Source: Spirochaetaceae bacterium (GTDB lineage Bacteria; Spirochaetota; Spirochaetia; Treponematales; Breznakiellaceae). Taken from it: a stretch of DNA of 8,103 nucleotides. A model generated the notes under the pieces. That model was not told where the DNA came from. It worked only from the letters and a program-made list of their open reading frames with translations, and searched no databases. The DNA lies in contig JAIRNN010000261.1 in NCBI GenBank assembly GCA_031257995.1, positions 1 through 8,103 of the forward strand. The letters run 5' to 3'. Below, piece by piece: positions 5,635-8,103 of this stretch (its first letter is position 1; each line of letters starts with the position of its first letter). The translations under genes and the position numbers were made by a program.

Positions 5635-5866
5635 ACCTACTGACACGCTATCATAGTAAATGGCACGACTGTCCCCTTATGCCGACAACGCTTCGAGCCG
5701 TTCCCGCAAGAATAGCAGAAACGCGGTCAAGTCTGGCAAAATGTGGTCGAGCGAGTTGTGGGAGTGGATCGTAACAGAAATAAACCGTTGTGGAAGCCGA
5801 GGGGCCTGCTGGCGGGGAAGCATATACGGCCCTGTTGTATGCGGTTTTTTCTGCTTTACAATTATT
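5635..5866. other. stretch without a convincing gene; possible C-terminal gene fragment on the minus strand
   Basis: On the minus strand an open frame without a start runs from about 5849 to TAA 5677-5679. Its end looks protein-like: RFISVTIHSHNSLDH, then LPDLTAFLLFLRERLEALSA. The family is not recognised, and there is no start codon or ribosome site in proper context, so it may be the tail of a gene cut off by a rearrangement. The overlapping + strand frame 5660-5914 has unlikely composition and no ribosome site and was not accepted. Confidence 0.3.
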
Positions 5867-6691
5867 TTATATACGAATAATAACCCCTATTGTATTATGA
5901 GTAAAATAAAATGAAAAATTATCTTTATTCTCATTACCTTGCAATAATTGGCGGAAACTTTTTCCTGCTGTCTTTCCAGCCGCATATCCTATCAATGCCC
6001 CTGCTACCGCTTCCGACACCCAATGTACATCCAAAGTAACGCCAAACCCAATCAATGCGGCATAAGAATATACGCATATTTTTAACCACAAACTATCACG
6101 GTAAATTTCTGCTATTGTCGCCGATGCCGCAAAAGCGTTTGCCGTGTGTCCGCTTATCCATCAATAAAATTATTATTAAACCAATGAAATTCACCGCTAA
6201 AATCATCGGCACTTGCATTTCTGGTGTGATTAAATTCTGTAACAATTCCCGGTAATGCTCTGCCGGTAATCATTTTTAGCGGACTCTGAATGGCTAATGT
6301 CAACATCAGCGATTGCGTCAATGCCAAAGCGGTTAATTGCAATTTTTCATCTTTTGTAAGTCTTCCTGCCGTGTAAGTTATAATTGGCGTTATAAATGGA
6401 ACAATAAGACCAATATATAATCCGGGCCGTCCACAATTTGATAACCAAGTATTACTGTATGCAATATTTCTCCATTCCCAATCAACTCCCGTTTCTATAA
6501 AGGCCCATGTTTCAAGACCGATGCCAACAAAATTTAACCCATAATTATATGTAATGGCCGACAATGCATTCCGTCCAATATTATAAAATGCTAATGCCAC
6601 GGGAGGGAGGTATTTTCAACTTTTTCTGTTTCAGCAGAGAGATTGAAACATAATAAACCCAATAAACGATGCATAAAATGTTCCTTTTCAT
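5867..6691 (-). pseudogene. PAP2-family membrane phosphatase, multiply frameshifted
   Basis: PAP2 proteins remove phosphate from lipid phosphates such as phosphatidic acid or undecaprenyl pyrophosphate. The start is ATG 6691-6689, with AGGAGGT (6703-6697) at good spacing. Three frames must be joined: MKRNILCIV; LLGLLCFNLSAETEKVENTSLP, the rest of a signal peptide with possible cleavage after LSA; and, from about 6600, the main body to 6154. A further shift near 6155-6162 leads into ISGHTANAFAAS and on to the stop at 5867-5869. Motif 1 is visible as KMITGRALP and motif 2 as SGHTANAF. Motif 3 is weak: GVTLDVHWVSEAVAGALIGY keeps the His but lacks SR and has E for D. Several hydrophobic segments fit a membrane protein. 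All three shifts fit net deletions; the last matches loss of one GATG unit. The gene is AT-rich, unlike the chaperone genes. Confidence 0.8.
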
Positions 6692-6726
6692 TTTTCACCT
6701 CCTAAGGTAATAAGTTAAATTTGCGT

Positions 6727-6749
6727 TTAGAGCCTGTCTGCACGAATAG
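6727..6749 (+). repeat. possible solo end of an IS5-like element
   Basis: TTAGAGCCTGTCTGCACGAA (6727-6746) resembles TTAGAGCTTATCCGCAAAT (7987-8005), the left end of the IS at the window edge. TTAGAGC, GCA and AATAG are shared, with a 2-base indel and a few substitutions. The orientation is the same. No transposase sequence follows, so it could be a decayed end left after loss of the element. Confidence 0.3.
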
Positions 6750-6898
6750 CGCCGCGCCGCACCTGTCATACACACCATATGCCGCCCAACGCCAGCCGTA
6801 CCAGCTTCCCCGCCTCCATCTTCGCAACGGCTTGGTTCCCGCGCGCGTTACTGGCGGCGAAGCGTCCACAGATTGCGGTAACGAAGCCGCCGCGTCAG

Positions 6899-6924
6899 CC
6901 GCCCGCACGGATGCGGGCGGTTTT
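6899..6924 (+). terminator. GC-rich hairpin with T4 tract, terminator-like
   Basis: CCGCCCGCA (6899-6907), loop CGGA, TGCGGGCGG (6912-6920) form a perfect 9-bp stem, followed by TTTT on the + strand. No + strand gene is known to end here. The minus-strand lipoprotein gene ends 5 bases beyond it, so the stem may mark its 3' end even though the T-run is on the wrong side for that direction. Confidence 0.4.
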
Positions 6925-6925
6925 G

Positions 6926-7534
6926 CTACAGCTCCTCCCCCTGAACATTTCTTCTTTGTTCTGATTCTCTTACCATTTCTTCATATAAAAGAATTGGTTC
7001 CATATCCTGGTAGTTCCCCTCTTTTGTTTTTTTGGGCGTGATAAAGCGTTTAAAAGCCGCCCCAATACCTCTCGCCGTTTCGTAGGAAACAGCATACGAA
7101 TAGCCGCCGCACTCGATTTCCTGCTCCGCTTCATTGGTGTAGGCCAGATAGAAATACGTCCCGCCCTTATCAGGATTTTGGACAAACCACAGCAGACTGT
7201 CGTTATCCGTTTCAAACGCGACACCCAGCATACGCCTCCCGTTCGCGTCCGCCTTTACCTCAAGGACGACACCCGGCGTGGAAGACAATACTTGAATGAT
7301 GTCACGATTGATACTGATTTGCCCGACTGAGGTGGTCTGCGTTTGCGATGAAACATAGGTCAACACAATATCGCGCGAACATAGTACTGGAAGTTTTTAA
7401 AGTTATCCGTATTTGACGCAAGGCCGTATTTCCTCATCGGACATAGTCTGTATAGACGCGCAGCCTGCAACAAGCAACCCCAAAATACACGGTAGCAATA
7501 CCGCTATTCCCACACATAATCTTTTCTTTGCCAT
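6926..7534 (-). pseudogene. lipoprotein of unknown function, two frameshifts
   Basis: The start is ATG 7534-7532 with AGGAG (7545-7541) 6 bases upstream. It encodes MAKKRLCVGI, a hydrophobic core and the lipobox LVAGC (21-25), so the mature protein would be lipidated at Cys25 and exported. This frame stops at 7405-7403 after 43 codons. The continuation is KYGLASNTDNFKNFQYYV in a second frame. From about 7375 it runs as SRDIVLTYVSSQTQTTS in a third frame, to TAG 6928-6926 (end RRNVQGEEL). Joined, it is about 205 residues. No known domain is recognised. The mature part is mostly beta-type (VVLEVKAD, LGVAFETD, LLWFVQ, YFYLAYTNEAEQE). The first break matches loss of one of two tandem AAATACGG copies (EEIR-KYG); the second matches loss of one T. 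A small reading frame ends 1 base before its ATG. Confidence 0.75.
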
Positions 7535-7535
7535 A

Positions 7536-7778
7536 TTAATCTCCTTTACTAATGGCAACAAAGTTTGTTATGCGTCGAATTTCATTATTTAATGACGCAT
7601 AACTTTTTAACATTTTGTATACGCCCGATAATTCCGTATACCGAATATCCGTCCCCCGCAACCGGGGCCATACCCTTGCTTTACGCAAAACCTCTACGTC
7701 ATATCCGCCTCCTTCGCCCACGCCTTCGCGGTTAAAAACCCTAAACTTGTCCGCAAACACCACCCAGTGTTCCCGCAC
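7536..7778 (-). CDS. hypothetical small protein, uncertain
   Basis: The frame encodes about 80 residues from GTG 7778-7776, or a little more, since it stays open up to a stop near 7874. It ends with TAA 7538-7536, 1 base before the lipoprotein ATG and inside that gene's leader; such tight spacing would fit translational coupling. The C-terminal half looks protein-like (RVWPRLRGTDIRYTEL, YKMLKSYASLNNEIRRITNF). The N-terminal part is GC-rich and less convincing, and no ribosome site precedes the GTG. No family is recognised. It could be the end of a larger decayed gene whose front was lost in the GC-rich repeat region upstream. Confidence 0.35.
   Translation of the reverse strand: MREHWVVFADKFRVFNREGVGEGGGYDVEVLRKARVWPRLRGTDIRYTELSGVYKMLKSYASLNNEIRRITNFVAISKGD
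7567..7603. repeat. 10-bp inverted repeat upstream of the lipoprotein gene
   Basis: GTTATGCGTC (7567-7576) and GACGCATAAC (7594-7603) are exact reverse complements separated by 17 bases. The pair lies 33-69 bases upstream of the lipoprotein ATG and inside the small minus-strand reading frame. It could be an operator or an mRNA hairpin. No -35/-10 pair was recognised next to it. Confidence 0.55.
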
Positions 7779-7986
7779 AGCCCAGCGGGGGTGTCCCGCA
7801 TGAACCCCGTAGGGCGCCCATTGGCCGCGCGCGAAACAGACACAACGGTTGTGCTTGGCGCGTTTCTCCCATTACGCAACATGGTGTGGCTCCAATAAAG
7901 GCGGCACTCAGGATAAAACCTTCAGTGCCGCGGCGCCCAACGCCGCACTTTCAAGCACGCCGCACCCAAGGGAGCCCTATAGGGAC
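7779..7986. other. GC-rich, repeat-laden flank of the insertion sequence
   Basis: No convincing gene is seen. Two adjacent hairpins are clear: GCGGCACT/AGTGCCGC (7901-7908/7924-7931) and GCGGCG/CGCCGC (7930-7935/7941-7946). Their shared bases mean they could be alternative folds. A 10-bp palindrome CCCTATAGGG (7975-7984) lies directly before the IS end. Minus-strand frames are open across parts of this stretch but shift composition and carry no motifs. Confidence 0.45.
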
Positions 7987-8103
7987 TTAGAGCTTATCCG
8001 CAAATAGGAAAGAGCCGATAAAGGAGGTATGAAAAGAGCAAAAGGAAGCGGGATCAAATCATGGGAACTGACGGAGGAGTTGTGGGAACTGGTCAAGGAT
8101 TTC
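7987..8103 (+). mobile_element. left end of an IS5-like insertion sequence, continues past the window
   Basis: An IS-end-like sequence TTAGAGCTTATCCGCAAATA (7987-8006) lies about 40 bases before a transposase start. The exact terminal base cannot be set without the right end; it probably lies at 7989-7991. The 5' non-coding part is only about 40 bases, as usual for IS5-family elements. A palindrome CCCTATAGGG (7975-7984) abuts it, possibly the target site. Confidence 0.6.
8029..8103 (+). CDS. IS5-like transposase, N-terminal part (cut by window end)
   Basis: The 25 visible codons encode MKRAKGSGIKSWELTEELWELVKDF. The W-E-L-T-E-E-L-W-E-L segment is typical of the first domain (DUF4096-like) of IS5-family DDE transposases, which cut and paste their own element. 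The catalytic part lies outside the window. AAGGAGG (8021-8027) is only 1 base from the ATG, unusually close for efficient initiation. No other in-frame start is present, so the transposase may be kept at low expression. Whether the gene is intact cannot be seen. Confidence 0.6.
   Translation, partial: MKRAKGSGIKSWELTEELWELVKDF

Larger units (their letters stand above)
6692..6925. other. GC-rich gene-less stretch between the two minus-strand pseudogenes
   Basis: Only the PAP2 ribosome site (6697-6703) at the left edge and the hairpin at the right edge can be named. From about 6727 the composition jumps to GC-rich, unlike the AT-rich pseudogene on its left. It starts with an IS-end-like sequence (6727-6749). 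Reading frames cross it on both strands, but none has a ribosome site, a sensible composition or recognisable motifs. It may be the remnant of an IS or an interspersed repeat. Confidence 0.4.

Noticed and set aside
5748..5775. SSELWEWIV in that frame resembles EELWELV of the transposase at 8029
   Set aside because: The match is only a few residues and about 11 shared bases, with no further similarity around it; probably chance.
5660..5914. 84-codon + strand reading frame after dnaJ
   Set aside because: It has no ribosome site and unlikely composition (Arg/Ser/Cys/Asn-rich). It overlaps the end of the PAP2 pseudogene, and its opposite strand looks more protein-like.
6702..7041. Reading frames of 68 and 106 codons on both strands in the GC-rich stretch
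   Set aside because: There is no ribosome site and the composition is unusual. The 106-codon frame runs into the lipoprotein pseudogene on the other strand.

Overview
The window looks like a chromosomal segment of a spirochaete close to Treponema. The evidence is the style of the DnaK, DnaJ and GrpE proteins, which resemble treponemal ones from memory only; no search was run. It has two parts. The left two thirds hold an intact, GC-rich chaperone cluster on the + strand: grpE (1287-1961), dnaK (2189-4132) and dnaJ (4344-5489). Together they make the Hsp70 machine: DnaK is the ATP-driven chaperone, DnaJ delivers substrate and stimulates ATP hydrolysis, and GrpE exchanges the nucleotide. No hrcA gene and no proper CIRCE operator lie upstream. 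Instead grpE has an extended -10 promoter almost touching its start codon, with two related palindromes just upstream.

The chaperone genes are separated by unusual non-coding DNA. An AT-rich inverted repeat overlaps the end of grpE. A G-run and GC-hairpin array precedes dnaK. A strong terminator and a perfect 15-bp hairpin follow dnaK. The dnaJ leader is predicted to fold so that a distant, perfect Shine-Dalgarno sequence comes within 7 unpaired bases of the AUG. A roughly 110-bp element with perfect 20-bp terminal inverted repeats follows dnaJ.

Most other recognisable genes are broken. A PhnB-like VOC gene (187-593, +) has one frameshift. A PAP2-family membrane phosphatase gene (5867-6691, -) has about three. 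A lipoprotein gene (6926-7534, -) has two. Several of these breaks look like loss of one copy of a short tandem repeat. The right edge enters the left end of an IS5-like insertion sequence (about 7987 to beyond 8103).

Intact chaperones beside decaying accessory genes, many small palindromic repeats and an IS suggest a genome undergoing reductive decay, for example in a host-associated treponeme. That lifestyle is an inference. Sequencing indels could explain some of the frameshifts.
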